Source of the DNA: Nymphaea colorata
Taxonomy: Eukaryota > Streptophyta > Magnoliopsida > Nymphaeales > Nymphaeaceae
Direction of reading: 5' to 3'
Assembly: GCF_008831285.2 (NCBI RefSeq)
Contig: NC_045144.1
Coordinates: 6,808,176 to 6,872,175 of the forward strand
Length of the DNA stretch: 64,000 nt
The position numbers and the translations under genes were made by a program. Below the pieces are notes generated by a model, which had not been told where the DNA came from, did no database searches, and saw only the letters and a program-made list of their open reading frames with translations. Positions 49,613 through 62,300 of this stretch are shown in pieces. Position 1 is the stretch's first letter; every line of letters starts with the position of its first letter.

Positions 49613-50882
49613 AACATAAAATAGGAATTCAAAGAAAATAACGCATTCATGATTCAAAATTTATAGTTTCTAAAGAAGAAACTATTGAAAAAAATATGAA
49701 AACACAGCTTTGTATGTGTTTCCTGAGTGTAAATGGTGTAAAGAACAAAACTGAAATCATAAATTTTGGATAAGAAAGGACTCGGTCAACTTTGATCGAG
49801 TCTTAAATTGGACGGATACAGTCCTGGGTACGTTGACCGTACCTGGTACTGTTTGACCGATACCCAAGAGGTACCCAGGACAGTACCAGTACCAGCACCA
49901 GCACCAGTGTCGTACCTGGCCGGTATGGGTACGCTGCCTTTACAGCAGTACCCATGTGACAATGTGTATAACAGTTAGTAGCAAGCTGAGTATTCTGGCT
50001 TGTGTTTCAGCCTATTCGTTGACATTCTTGAAGATATGTTACCTCAACGAATCAAGTTTCTCTCGAACATGACCTTTCTTATGTGTCATACCCTTCTAAG
50101 TTAGACAATCTGCCTCCGAGTGTATTTTGACATGACCTTGATCATGCTGTCCAGTAATTAGTTAGGGCTTTCTTGTTTGATGAAAAGGGTTATCTGATGA
50201 AAACAAGTTAATCAGTTCAAGAAGCATGTCCTAGAAATTGGTGGGGCTGTATTTCTCTTAACATGAAATGAGCTGGACTTAGATATCCTGGTATGTGCCG
50301 TGGTATATCTTAATGGATTGTTTTGACGTAGCTGTCTGGTGGTTGTTTTCATGTTTTCATGTCATCTTCGACATATCTTTCTCATTTAGCTTTGATCAAT
50401 CCATAATCTCTTTATCATTTTAGGAGGCCATATAGGTTTAATGACTCACGTAAAGTTGTTTTGGTGTAAGTTGCTAAGAATTGATATCCTTTTATATGCA
50501 GGCCGTTTTTAATGAAACAGAGGAGTTCGTTTTGTCAGTTGATGAGCCAAACAATGAGGTTCGTATGTTGGGCATGATGATGCTTAAGCAGGAATATGAT
50601 AGAGCTTACGAATTTAACATTTTACTCCTTTGTTTTCTTGGATGTTATGAACTGATTAAATTTAAGACCTTTTAGCACCTGTTTCAGTAATTGTCTAAAC
50701 TTGTTACAATTGATCTGGAATTGCAGATTGTAATATGGGATGCTTTGACCTCTGAGAAAGTGGCAAGGTGGCCATCTAATCACATTGGTGCTCCACGGTG
50801 GCTAGAGCACTCGCCAGCAGAGGCAGCCTTTGTTTCATGTGGGACTGATAGGTCAGTTCGGTTCTGGAAAGAAATCCTGTGA
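42287..50882 (+). CDS. CSTF50: Cleavage stimulation factor subunit 50 (CstF50), 14 exons, 439 residues
   Basis: Exons: 42287-42385, 42481-42564, 42664-42791, 44901-44973, 45226-45309, 45393-45485, 47528-47598, 47688-47739, 47859-47916, 48755-48855, 48983-49137, 49325-49433, 50502-50558, 50727-50882. Phases agree throughout; TGA is at 50880-50882. CstF50 is the WD40 subunit of the nuclear CstF complex that binds the GU-rich element during mRNA 3'-end formation. The N-terminus (LQDGKLFRQVNAFIVAHLRE, then TATMTPLDVE) is the homodimerisation domain. Seven WD repeats follow (FSPDGRFFATGSADTSIKLF, DFHPQNMVLISGAKDHTIKF, and so on to CGTDRSVRFWKEIL). Length matches plant and animal homologues (about 430). 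Introns 1 and 11 have GC donors (CAG|GCAATT, AAG|GCAAGT), forced by protein conservation and phase. Intron 2 is 99 nt, in frame and stop-free. Confidence 0.95.
42797..42914. repeat. 58/60-bp tandem duplication at the start of CSTF50 intron 3
   Basis: Two adjacent copies (42797-42854 and 42855-42914) share ATATGGGATTTCTTCCACCA and TATCCT and differ at a few bases. They begin five bases inside the intron. The reading frame of exon 3 stays open through both copies to a stop at 42937-42939. Confidence 0.85.
44252..44318. repeat. Compound microsatellite (GT)n(GA)n
   Basis: About 10 GT units are followed by about 23 GA units inside the 2.1-kb intron 3 of CSTF50. It is the longest dinucleotide tract in the window apart from the TA run at 55851. 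Confidence 0.95.
46383..46637. mobile_element. MITE-like element in CSTF50 intron 6
   Basis: The left end (GTGTTTGGATGACACCCC, 46385-46402) and the reverse complement of the right end (ATGTTTGGATGACACTCC, 46616-46633) match at 16 of 18 bases, giving an element of about 250 bp with no coding capacity. The outer bases and target-site duplication are not clear. TCATCCAAAC ends recur at 38865-39015, so a family is present. Confidence 0.6.
49501..49964. mobile_element. Non-autonomous hAT-like transposon in CSTF50 intron 12, 8-bp TSD
   Basis: The 464-bp element starts CTATGTCACATAGGTAC and ends with the inverse of CATTGTCACATGGGTAC (14 of 17 bases match). It is flanked by identical 8-bp direct repeats TGTATAAC at 49493-49500 and 49965-49972. 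Eight-base target-site duplications are typical of hAT elements. Inside are inverted runs of GGTGCTGGTACGGGTACTGG type and a GT/TA microsatellite, but no transposase frame. It lies over 60 bases from the donor and 500 from the acceptor, so splicing of exons 12 and 13 need not be disturbed. Confidence 0.8.
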
Positions 50883-53339
50883 AAAACAGTTCCATGTTTG
50901 CAGGGAATATCAATTTAATGAATCTGATCCAGGTTCCTGTACTATGTTATTTTTCTGTCAAATTAACTATTAAATTAAGTATGATTTGAAAATTTTGAGC
51001 AAATGATGACATTTCTTCTTGTTCTTTTGTGATGTGAAGCCAACAAGGATTTAGTGCAGATGTGTTCACCAGAAATTTTGAACAATTGATAGGTTGGGGT
51101 TACACATTTCAGTTGGATTTAACTGTGTGGTTTGACAACACCATAAACTGTGCCTATTTCATAGTTAAAAAACTTGATATTTCAAAGTGATGGAAACAGT
51201 GGACTTTGGATTTATAAACAAGCATCTATTGAGAAAATTTGACATCCTACTTGCTAGATGCATGTCAGTTCTATTGAAGGATAAAATGCATCCTTGCACA
51301 TCTGCAGCAGATAGGATTCTTGTAGGGAAGTGAATAGCCTTGACCTTTTTGCTTCAGTCGAAGGCTTGTTGAAACGTGTCTTCCAGTATGTTTCTATAAA
51401 TTCCGAAAATATAGCTGGTCGATCAGATAGCGTAACCTAAACTTGGTCTTGTTGATATAATATGCGCAATACGCAGGAACGCATGTTATCCTCTTAACTG
51501 TAACATTTCTTTCTTGCTTCGATGGGCCAGTCGGATTTGGGTGGCATGATGCCAGTCCAGGCCAAGATATGCACCCAATGTTTGCATACCAGAATCTGCC
51601 CGTCGGTAGCATATTTCAAACATGAGACTCTTTCAGTCTGCCGTGCTTCTTATGATCTTATCCATTGTGTCTCAACCATACTAATTGGACATTTATCTGC
51701 TGTACTTAAAACTAGCTTGAGGTTGGGAAGTGGCTTAAGGCACTGCAGCTAGAACATGAAGGTTTCATGAAAAATCTGAACTACCTTGTTTTCTTTGGAA
51801 GTAGCGTAACATATCCTTCATTATGTCTGGCTTTTGTTGGAACGAAGCACAAAATTGATGAGAACTGTGAGATTAATTTTGCCCTGCAGCAAAAGAGCAA
51901 TTAATTGAACCGAGTGGGTTTCGATTCTTTTGGTACGTTTGTCGAGTCACTAAGCCCTTCTATTTCAGACTAATTTCTGCTATAGTGAGCAAACCTAGGT
52001 GTGTTATTATAAATCAGTTGAATGTTAAAGTGGTCTCAACCGTATTTATAGACCATTTCCGATGCAAACTTGCGGGAAGTATAGACCCTTATTGGCCAAT
52101 ACATGGAAGAATATACGAGAGTAAACTAATTATATGGATCCAACTATCTGTGCTTTGAAGAACTAGTTTTCTTTGTTCATGTCCCTATACTCAAATATAT
52201 GTTTACATGTTCAACACGCATGTTTTTTTTAATCTTTAGTTCATATTTTTCCAAAACCGCTATCACTATTAGTTTGTGACCCGACTGGTATGGGCAGTTG
52301 CCGACACCAGCCCTACAATTTTTTATTTTAACTTTTATATGGGTGCTTTCAAATATTTACTTCTCCGTATATACAGGTGCCTCTTAGATAAAAACTTTTG
52401 GCCCATTCCATTGGAGAGAGAGAGAGAGAGAGGTTGGTAAAATAAAAAAAACTTTGTCAGTGACTTCGAACTCTAAGCTGAATGCTAGTTGTACTTCTTT
52501 CTCACAAGCAGCGGGGCCTCTGCAGCTTTAGTAATTGGAAGCACAGCGACATGCAGCCATTGATCGGCCTTGCGAGTGCTTCGAGAAAAGGAAAGATCCG
52601 CAAATCAAATAGAATGTATGTGCTGGAATGCATGAGGCCAAGGGCCCAAGGCTTTAGCTGAAAGATTTTATTTAAAGGCCAAACATTTTATATCCTAAAT
52701 CTAAAACCGGCCATCAAATTTTCCAATTTCCTCTCGACTTTGGCAGTTTACAGCACGTTTGGTTCAAGAGTATACAAGATTATTGGAAAAGGTTGCAAGT
52801 GTGAGACTTGAGCATGGGACTTGCATGTTCGGGCCTAAATGACCAGAATGTCCCTCATGTTTAAAAAGGCAAACCTCTTGTAATAAAGGCAAAAATGAAA
52901 ATAAAGAAAAGTTTGAGATATCTCTCACTTTTTAAAATGATCAAAATACCCTCCACACAAAGATTCTGAGAGATCAAACATACTGGCAGGTGTTTGGGTC
53001 CGAACATTCACCATGCCCCAAGAAATAAATTCCCTCAAGAGAAAGGAAAGGAATAGCTAGTATTTGGTTCATTTGGTTGTGCCATGATTTGAAATTATGT
53101 GCAAAAAATGGCTTCTGTATAGCAATTCTCTAACATTCTCTTTGAGAGGAAAAGATCTGTCAGCTCTTGTCTCTTTCTAGCTCTCTCTCTCTCTCATCTC
53201 TATCACCCCCCCTTTACAGTACAACTTATTCATCCAACGGACTGAAAGGAACATGAGGTGACAATGAGGATATGAAGGAGCTTCAATTGGAGGCAAAGGG
53301 AATAAAAATACAAATCTTCTAACTTTCCAATAAAAAATA
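50883..53339. other. Intergenic, downstream of CSTF50
   Basis: It includes the CSTF50 3'UTR, whose end I cannot place. A GA tract lies at about 52412-52431. Frames at 51394-51612 and 51522-51752 overlap on opposite strands and do not resemble proteins. Confidence 0.5.
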
Positions 53340-53463
53340 ATGGCAAAAGCAAAGATGCTCCTGATCATGCTTTTCTTTCTGCACAGTTTGGTTTTGTTGT
53401 TTCTTGAGGAGAGAATATGTGTCAAATGTGAAGGCACATCAGCCAGGATTGTGAAAGATAGAG
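53340..53463 (+). CDS. Candidate first exon of a small secreted peptide
   Basis: ATG at 53340 opens a frame reading MAKAKMLLIMLFFLHSLVLL, then FLEERICVKCEGTSARIVKDR. The N-terminus is a textbook signal peptide: short basic start, long hydrophobic core. The sequence AGAG|GTAGGA at 53463/53464 fits a splice donor; read on, the frame ends at a TAA near 53494. A CT-rich leader-like tract lies 130-160 bases upstream. Small plant peptide-hormone precursors often have a signal-peptide exon followed by an exon with the mature peptide, but I could not identify a convincing second exon downstream and do not recognise the family. It could be a chance hydrophobic frame. Confidence 0.35.
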
Positions 53464-53494
53464 GTAGGATATTCCCATTTCTTTTGTTTTAAAG

Positions 53495-55720
53495 GGGTTT
53501 AGGGGGAGAAAGGAAACCAGCTTTTCCTAGGTTCCAAATATTCTTTAAAGATTTTGATTCTCATGAGCCTAGAATCCTACACCAACAATTATAAGGGATT
53601 TCATTTAAGGGCAACCCACTGCCTTAATTTCAATAAACCGACTGATAACTTTTTGAAAATGCTCTTGTAAATCATGTCCATATATGAGCTTTTCTTATAC
53701 ATGTCAAAGTTCATTATACTGGGAAATAGATTCTCATATTGTTCTTAAAAAGTGAAAAATTAAGAAAGGAAGTCTTTACTTCCATTTAACTGAATCTAAT
53801 GAAGGAAAACAGAAACTTCAATCATAATCCTAGTGACGGGCACTTTGTTTGAGAACTGCAGGAAAAGCTTTTAGTCCATTTTAAGATATTCATGAGCACT
53901 TGGCCTTGTTTTCCCGATTTTTTGAAATTGAGGTGAAAAACTAAAGAACAGCCCTTAAATGAGAAAAAATTCATTCGTTTCAATTTCTTCTTTTTTTGTG
54001 TGAGCACCAACTTAACTAGTGGCATATACATCATTTGGACAAACTCTTGTTGGAACATTGAGATCCACCACCATCATCCTCAATATTCCTCAAACAAAGG
54101 GAATATAGAAGTTTATGTGCTTTTCTCTTTCAATTCCAAAATGATGTTCTCGTATCAAATCATTTGTGGAGAGGCCAGCTTTCAAGGGCACAAAAAACCA
54201 CCTCCAACCAACTTGGGATCTTGTTCCCCTTTCTTTAGGACAAAGACAATTTCATTTGAGGGCTTTATGCCCTCGGCAAGCGATGGGACTCCTAGTCATG
54301 CGACAAAATCTCTCAGTTTTCCATGTCTAGGGATGTCTTGTTTGATAGGTTGGGATATATATAGGTTGTATATGAGATTTAAGAAACGCATATGACAGGT
54401 GTTCCCAATTTTTGGAAAATGTTGGGTTCTATTTTGGAATGGATAAGCAAAAGGCAGGTCTTAATCAAGAAAGTTCCAATGAGATCACCCCACCACAAAA
54501 CTTAATTTCTACTATTTTTTAAATTCTTGGCTTAACTAGGGACAACCTTTTACCTTTATTGTAGAAAGCAGCCATGCATTTTTAAATTCTAGATAGGGGA
54601 TCATGTTTTTATAAAAAATTCCTTTAGTGCAATCATTGGGGGTTGAAGTTATAGACATCTGAAGGCAAGAATAGAAAGTAAATTAATTATACTTGCATTA
54701 TATCCCTTCACTGTAAATCAAGTTAGAACCTTGCTCGTAATTTAGTTAGCAAATTTGAAAACACATAAGGCCTTGGTCAAAATTAAGAAAGAAAAGAGTG
54801 GATCTTATGCTTGAAAACCTTTGGTTATTTGTTTGTCATGCAAAGACAATAAAATTTCCTTCTTAACTCCAAGTCATATGCAATTGATATATCTATTTCT
54901 GCCTTTGGAATTTGTAATCCATTCTGATCATACTTGAAATTTTGTGACCAATCTTCCTTTCTTTTAGTTTAATAGACAAAGCCGTGGACCTTTATATTTG
55001 GTGAACAACAACACACCTCAGTTGTATGAACACTTCTGTCCCAATTAGTTTTCAGTCTTTCGAAGAACCATAACAGCAACAAACTTTTGAGAATAACATA
55101 AAAAAGCAAAAGAGCATAACACATGAACTCCATGACATTTCTAATGACATTATAACTAATGAGGGAACCTCTTGAAGAATATAACAAAGTTAATGATCAA
55201 GTTAAAATATAATTAAGAATAAGCAAGTTGGCAGTTTAAAATGCAAGATGAGACCAGATGAAGAATGCAACATGAGTTTTTGTCGGAAGGCCGAAGACGT
55301 CACGAGCTCGATTCCTGCTGAGATCAAATTTGCAATAGGCATGAAGTAACATTGTCCGTCCAACATGTCGGTCCAGCCCACTAACTTGAGCTTATTATTA
55401 AAGGGATGTGTTAAAAAGGGTCGAATCATTGAACTCAGCTTTTTTAACTTGTTATTCTCTGAATGGAAAGAACTACATGGATGTGATCTCCATGAGGAGT
55501 AGAAATGTATGGACAGATATGCAAAAAGATGTTCTTCAACTGTGCAGGTAACTTTTTATAACTTTTTAAAAGCCAAAAGTCCGGACTCTTCTGGCTTATA
55601 TCAAAGTGTAATTTGTTCCACTAAAAGTCATGCCAATACAGTATGTTTTGTGAATGACAGCTCACAAGTGCTAATTCCAACCATAGGATTCCAAAAAACT
55701 TAAAAAAAGTGCATTCACTC
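53495..55720. other. Intergenic, one 131-codon frame of doubtful status
   Basis: The plus frame at 54000-54395 starts MSTNLTSGIYIIWTNSCWNI and contains GHKKPPPTNLGS and DGTPSHATKS. It has no recognised domain, signal peptide or splice partner. Nothing else stands out. Confidence 0.4.
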
Positions 55721-55721
55721 A

Positions 55722-55847
55722 CTCTCACTCTCTCTCTACACACACACACACACACAACACATCAATCACGACAATATATCTTGTTAATTTGACTGGGTTC
55801 TTTCTTTGACGATCTTAAGAATCACAACTATTGCGTGTATCTATTTC

Positions 55848-55892
<45 letters not shown>
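55722..55892. repeat. CT/CA and TA microsatellites
   Basis: A CT run and CA run lie at about 55715-55757, and about 21 TA units at 55851-55892. Non-coding. Confidence 0.9.
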
Positions 55893-55894
<2 letters not shown>

Positions 55895-58800
55895 GATAAT
55901 CATGGAGCTATATGAGTCAGGCTAACTAATTAAAAATCTTTGTATGAATGCATTTATATATTTGCATATTAGTGCTTTCCTTTAACTCAAAATTTACATA
56001 GTAGTGGCCTTCACAAAAATCTTTTGGCTCTAAGATCAGATTTTAACTTACAATTTTTAGTGATGACTTCTCTGTAATAATTTTGTTCATTAATTGTTAA
56101 TTCATCATTGAGCAATCGAAACCAAGAGCGATTGACTCTGATGCAACTCTTCTGGAGAAGGGCAATAAACTTAAATCAAGATTGATGCCTGGGTGAGGAA
56201 CGCTTTCTCTAAGCCCCGGCCAGCTTCCCCCAAGTCAAGTAAGTATGAAAAAAGAGAACCAGAACTCAAACTCAAGAAGGTGAGCTCTCACTTTAAGTGT
56301 AAACCAAAACCAAGAATCCAAAAGCTTAATGTTAAACATTAACTAGGTGACTATTTGGTGTGTTTGATTGCCTTTAGTCTAAGCCTAAAGATTTAAGAAC
56401 CATAGGTTTAAAAACAGACCTTCCCCTCTTGGATCCAAAATGTGACCTTTTCTCCATGCAAAAAGGCAAATAAAGAATGTTAACTTTGACCTAGGATCCT
56501 TAGTTTGATAAACCATTAATTTACCATGGATCATTTAATACATCAACAAAAGCATGTCCCATTAGATCTACATCACATCCATGAATTTCATAATTAAATG
56601 CCCTCTATGTTCTTAACATATATAAAACTATTGATTCGGATGGGACATAGCTATTATCATAACTGACTATTTTAAATCATTTTAACTTTTTACTTGAAAT
56701 TGTATTTGAATATGAAATATACAGAATCATATCTAAATTTTTACATGCAATCAACCAACTACTTGTAAGTTATCTAAAAAAGCCTTGTCCTATATCTGCA
56801 TCTAACTATTAATTGGAAATGAACTTTTCTTATGGGATCCGACTTACATCGTCAATTCAAATTAGAACGAATGTTGAATTATATATATCTGAATCATTTC
56901 AACAAGCCTACATAAAACAATGATCACTTTCTTTCTTTGCAAAGACTAAAGGCTGATTGGAAAATATGAAAAAGATACAAGTTTCTCATTTATTAAAATT
57001 ATTGACTGTGAGGCATACATATTGAAGGCAGTCCTTTCATCTTCCATCCACATCTTTATGACCAATATACTCATTTTAAAATGTGTGGTTGCACAGTCTT
57101 CAATCAAATTGAGCCATACAAATAAACAATCAATATCAATTGAAGATTCTAACCCAACCTACATGTGTATTTGATATAAATGTAAGGAGTGGACATGATT
57201 TGAAGTTAATAAACTATAACTTTTACTGAAAAATCTGATAAAGAACTACATTGGTAAGAAATTGTGTATACATAATCAATTCTTGCATTCCAGTTGTTGT
57301 ACAAAATAACAAAAAGAGTTCACATTAAGGATTCAAAACTTATGAACCTTTTTGAAATTATAATGAAAAAGTAAGCCTCCAAAATTTGGGCATTTATTCT
57401 ATGAAATTGTTTAGACTTAACCATGAATTAAAATCTCCAAAGTAACTTGAAACATCAGCAAGCAGTTGTGGGGAGAGAGAGAGAGAGAGAGAGAGCAACT
57501 TCAAAGTTAAAGGAAAAGTTAAACAAGCAAAAGATATTACATGATCAAAAAGTTAAGAACAAGGAGAGAGAATCTGAAGGCAATCCAGTATCAGGAAATG
57601 AAGGAAGAGGATGAAAGAGTGGAAAGGAAATGCCAAGAAACATGTGCATGATGAGAAACAACAGCAGATACAGAACACCATCATCGTCATCAGTGTTCAA
57701 GGAGGCCAAAAAGTAAAAAAAAAAAGGATAAAAAGGTGGAACAACAGTTGTTGGGTACATGCGAAGAACCAAACAGTCAATGACATGACGACACCCACCA
57801 CAATTCTGCAATTTAAAATTGTACAGAGCAGCAAGATAGCATGCTATTGATAGAATTCACATAATTTGAAGAAGGAACAACAAAAAAAGTATTGAATTAT
57901 TCAGTACTAGTACTAAATGTGCTGCCAAAAACGATCATGAGATTCCAAATTGGCACAAAAAAGAATATAAAACATTCACACAACTGTAATCATGGAAAAG
58001 AAATCATCAATCTCTAAAACAAGATAGTAGAAATATATGAAAATGGTAGCAGTCCAAAATACAGTTTTTTCTTTATTAATTGAAAAATTGTTTTCTTTGT
58101 GATTCTTTATAAGGGGTTTACCAATGTAGTAACTCCTATAAGTTTTGCTCACAAAGCTTCCCCCAACCGACATGTATTGCTTTGGGGGGGTGGGGGTGGA
58201 GTTTTTGTCTCCACAGGAAGATTTCATTTCTTTTTTCCGTTTACTTTTTTGAGTCATAAAAAATGTATTTGTTGACAATTTATTATAGATTTTCAAGACT
58301 TTGTCTCTTATTATCAAAGTTTTCTATTTTGACATGAAGAGAGGAAGATTAATTTCTTGGTGATGAAAGCCTACTTCAGAGTTCATGCTATTTCAAAGAA
58401 AATTTAATTTCATTACTTTCTATTGAATCATGAGCGCCCAACTCCTGTTTGTGGCATTTATTATGTGGGAAGAAAATTCCAAGTTGTTCTGGACTATGTG
58501 GCGAAAAAAGCACATGATTTGGAGGTGAAAAAGTGAGAGAGCAATAAAAAGTGTGTAAAGCAAAAGTTTTGATCGTTGTTTTTATTTTTATTTTTTATTT
58601 CTTAGCTCGCTATTCTTCCTTGCTCCTTTGATTGGCACGTGGAAAAAAGATGATCTTTATGGGGTATTTGGTTTGTGAAAATGTTCTTCCAGTTCTTGCA
58701 TTCCATTTAATCATAAAATGACAAGTTAAACTTTGTCATATATACATATAAAATCAAACATGATATTAAAGAGGGCAAGCCATTGGCAATGCCCCTCATA

Positions 58801-59080
58801 TGTATGTATATACACATAAGATCGTTGATTATATTATTAGATACAAACATGTGTGATATACAAATAAAAATTGTCGAAGATAATGGAAGACAACAACATC
58901 AAAAGCAAACACAAGACTTAATGTAGAAAACTCACAAATTTGGAATTTAGAAAAAAAGTCACATGCAATACCTCAAGTCTATTACAAGGAGCAAAACAGT
59001 AGTTCAAAAGAGTTAAGTACTACTTTAACCCTCAAAATAACACAACCAAAGGGATAAGTCACTCTTGTAAGTCCATATTG
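55893..59080. other. Intergenic, no gene seen
   Basis: AT-rich DNA with a GA tract near 57474-57496 and a G-run near 58182-58200. The minus frames at 57545-57811 and 57976-58317 are low-complexity and unconvincing. WVRNAFSKPRPASPKSSKY can be read at about 56186-56242 but has a stop just before it and no clear exon context. Confidence 0.5.
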
Positions 59081-59082
59081 TG

Positions 59083-59300
59083 ATGGCCCCAAGTGGTTGA
59101 GTGGTTAGGCATGTAGCAACTTGTCGGTAGTTTATTCATTCTCGTGGGTGTTAAGTTCCTATACTACAAGCAAAAGCAAACGTGCCAGATACTATAGTTA
59201 AGACATGTATCGGGTCATACACCTACCTAGATCCCAAGGTAACAATGGACCTTTGGGTAGGAGGGTCACTTACACAGTGGGGTTCTCTCACGCTCACAAA
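59083..59300 (+). mobile_element. SINE-like sequence with a pol III A-box
   Basis: TGGTTGAGTGG at 59094-59104 fits the A-box consensus TRGYNNARNGG exactly. About 45 bases on, GTTAAGTTC fits the B-box core at seven of nine positions. The whole stretch is more GC-rich than its surroundings. This layout suggests a tRNA-derived SINE, but the tail and target-site duplication are not identified. Confidence 0.35.
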
Positions 59301-62300
59301 GAATCCTACAAATAAAAAAGGTGGAATATTGTTGACACTTTGAGAATGAATTCAACAAGTGGAAAACCTTAAGATGCACTGTTAGTGCATGGAGCTGCAT
59401 GTCCTATAGACTATTTTTCTGTTTCAAAGAAATGGAGGTGCCAGCTAGTGCCTTTTCCCTTTCAGCTAGATGCCTAGAGTAATTCCTTCACCCCTTCACC
59501 ATTTGGAGTACTTCAAATCTCTTAAGGGCTGACCATTGTGAAATGAAGGATATCAATGAAATATCTTTTATTTTTAAGAGTTGAAGTTAAAAAAAACTAG
59601 AAGGTCTTTTGCTTTTATAAGAATCATGTATCTAAAAGATAAAATAATTCAATATACAAAATTATAAGGCAGTTAATACCATATATCAAAAGGTTACATC
59701 ATTAACCTAATCATGTTTCCTAAAATGCTAAAAGAAAAAAGGGTTAATACCATATGTACCTTATTCTCATGCTGTTGGTTGTCTTATGTTCTTAGTGATG
59801 TGCATCAGGTTAGATACATGTTTTTAGCTGGCTTAATATGTTGCCTTTAGTTAGCACTGAATAGTATTAGAAGGTTGTCAAAAAAATTTTGCAGTATCTA
59901 AAGTACAAAGAACTTTATTATCATGGTTGTGAGATGGACATGGCGAGTTGTGCTAATGTTGATTAGAGTGGAGAAGCGAATTCACACCTACATATGGGTT
60001 TGCTAAATAGAAGTGCTATGTCATGCATGATATAGCAAAAAAAAAAAAAAAAAAACTTGTGTTTCATTGTCAACCACCAAAGAAAAATTCATGGATGATT
60101 CAATAGTTATATGGGAAATATTTGGCTTACAATGTTCTTCAAACACTATGAGCTTTCTTCACACACAATACTATATTTGACTATTTATAGTGATATTCAA
60201 ACACATTTGTGAAAAATCTCAAGTTTTATGCCATAACAAAATATATAAATATATATATGACACTATGTAAAAATATGGTTGTTTTAGAATATACATCTTC
60301 ATAGACAATTATCACAGACCCATTTACTAAACTTATTTAAAAAAAAAAAATCTGTAGAACATGTAAAATTACAAGATATAAGGCCAATAGATTTCTTTAT
60401 ATGTTTTTTAAATTCTTTAATCGACATGTCACATAGTTATGTGATGATGACCAACAAAATAAGGTAATAAAAATCTTTGAATGGTCAACTTACTTTTTGA
60501 AGAGGACTTGAATTTCAGTAAACGTACCACAAGTATGTATGTAAATTTGAATTGTTTGTATTCATACAATGTTTTACACATACTACATATGTTGTATTAA
60601 CTACAATTTGTTGACCAAAGTATCAAGAAACAAGAGATAAAACACGTTTCTTCGTTGTATAAATTTTTAAAAACATTAAAATCTAGGCCTCCTTATGTAA
60701 TAATTGTTCTTAAGGAAAAGAGATAAGCTATTGTTGCTAATTTAGTTTGAAATCTTCTAAAAATGAGATATGTCTAGGAAAACAATCAACTTTGATTTGA
60801 AAGACATAAGTAGACAATAAAAATCATTTGTTATCTTATAAGTGTTCATATTTATCATCTAATGTAAATTATAAATATTAAATATGATAAGAAGGCTCTA
60901 GTGAGGTATATTCTTATGCTTGTTAGGTGGTACGATGTGATGTCCTAGCTAATGGTTGGCTAAAATTTTCCATAGAAAAAATGACTTTCCTAACTTCTTA
61001 TGCTGAGATAGGTACAAAGAAAAAAAAAAGCACAAGGTTCTCAACTTTGTTAATGGTTTTGCCTTCTCTAGGATTAGGCAATATCTACACTAAACAAAGC
61101 TATCTTTAGGTAGGAGGAAGGTGAACAACTGTTCATATTTGCCTCTAAGTGGAGGAGTCTATCATCAATCTGTCAGGTTCGCTCAATTTGGCAGCATGGT
61201 TTATCTATCCTTTTCTTTTGGAAATTTTTATGAAATATTTTGCATTTACAATTCCCTTCCTTGATCCATCTTACTCCAGCTTTTTGCTTCTGTAGCAATT
61301 CATCATCTTTCAATGATTCCTCAAGCTCTCTACTTTTAGATAACATAATAAGCTAATGCATCTTGATCCACAAGTTAAGAACCAAGAATGAGTGACATTC
61401 AATATTTCACTGTTAAGCTTTGGATTCTTCAAGGAAATGTAGCCCCACTCGTGGCAGTGCACTCAGCACTCAGCCAGACTTACTCTAATTGCTTGCAATT
61501 TTCCCAATATCCTAATAATCTTACAACCATGTGTTTTTTATTTCTATTTCCCTCTCTTCTTGCTTGAACCAAACCAATTCTAAATTACAGAAAACATAAA
61601 AAAAGTACAACACATGCTTACTCAAGTGAACTCTACTTTTTCAAATCCATCCCTTTTTTGATGTATAAATTAAACCTACATTCCTTTCCCAAAAGTTGTT
61701 TGATGGAAATGCTGTCATTCGAGGAACTTTTGGAAAACCTACATGCATGTGAAATTCCCTCATTCCCCACTTGAAACAAATGGGTTTTTAGGAATATCTT
61801 CTACCAACTATAAAGAATCACTTTGCTTGAAAGGGCACCAGGTCTCCAAATCCATCCCCATCTATCAAAAATTACTGAAAACATCTTAATAAAAACAAGC
61901 ACATAGTGTTCATAAAGTACCATGTGTTTTGGCACCCCCCCCCTCCCCCCCACCACAAAAAAAAAAAAAGGGAAAGAGAGTCTAGAATCGCCCAAATTGT
62001 TACATATTACACATACATATTCATTTGGTAATATGCATTCTCAAAAGTTGGTCTTAATCTAATAACCATGCACAGCCCATTTAATGGTTATGCTTTAACA
62101 TATTTGTACGTAAGGAGTTTGGACAATATGAGAAAGCTCAATTTTCTTGGTTAGTGGTACCCATACTGGATCTCTTTGTGGCCTCTTGCAAGGATGCCGT
62201 TGCCTACATGGTGATGTTGAAAGTTCATGGGGGAACTTTCGTAGTTCATGGATGGGGTTTAAGGATCTTCCACCTTAGACTTCTTGATGCATGAAGCTTA

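Noticed and set aside
54000-54395. 131-codon frame, considered as second exon of the secreted-peptide candidate
   Set aside because: No acceptor in the right phase joins it to 53463 and it has no recognisable mature-peptide motif.
56186-56242. WVRNAFSKPRPASPKSSKY, considered as a mature signalling peptide
   Set aside because: A stop lies immediately upstream and no splice model links it to a signal peptide.
57976-58317. 113-codon minus frame
   Set aside because: Low complexity, no family resemblance and no splice context.
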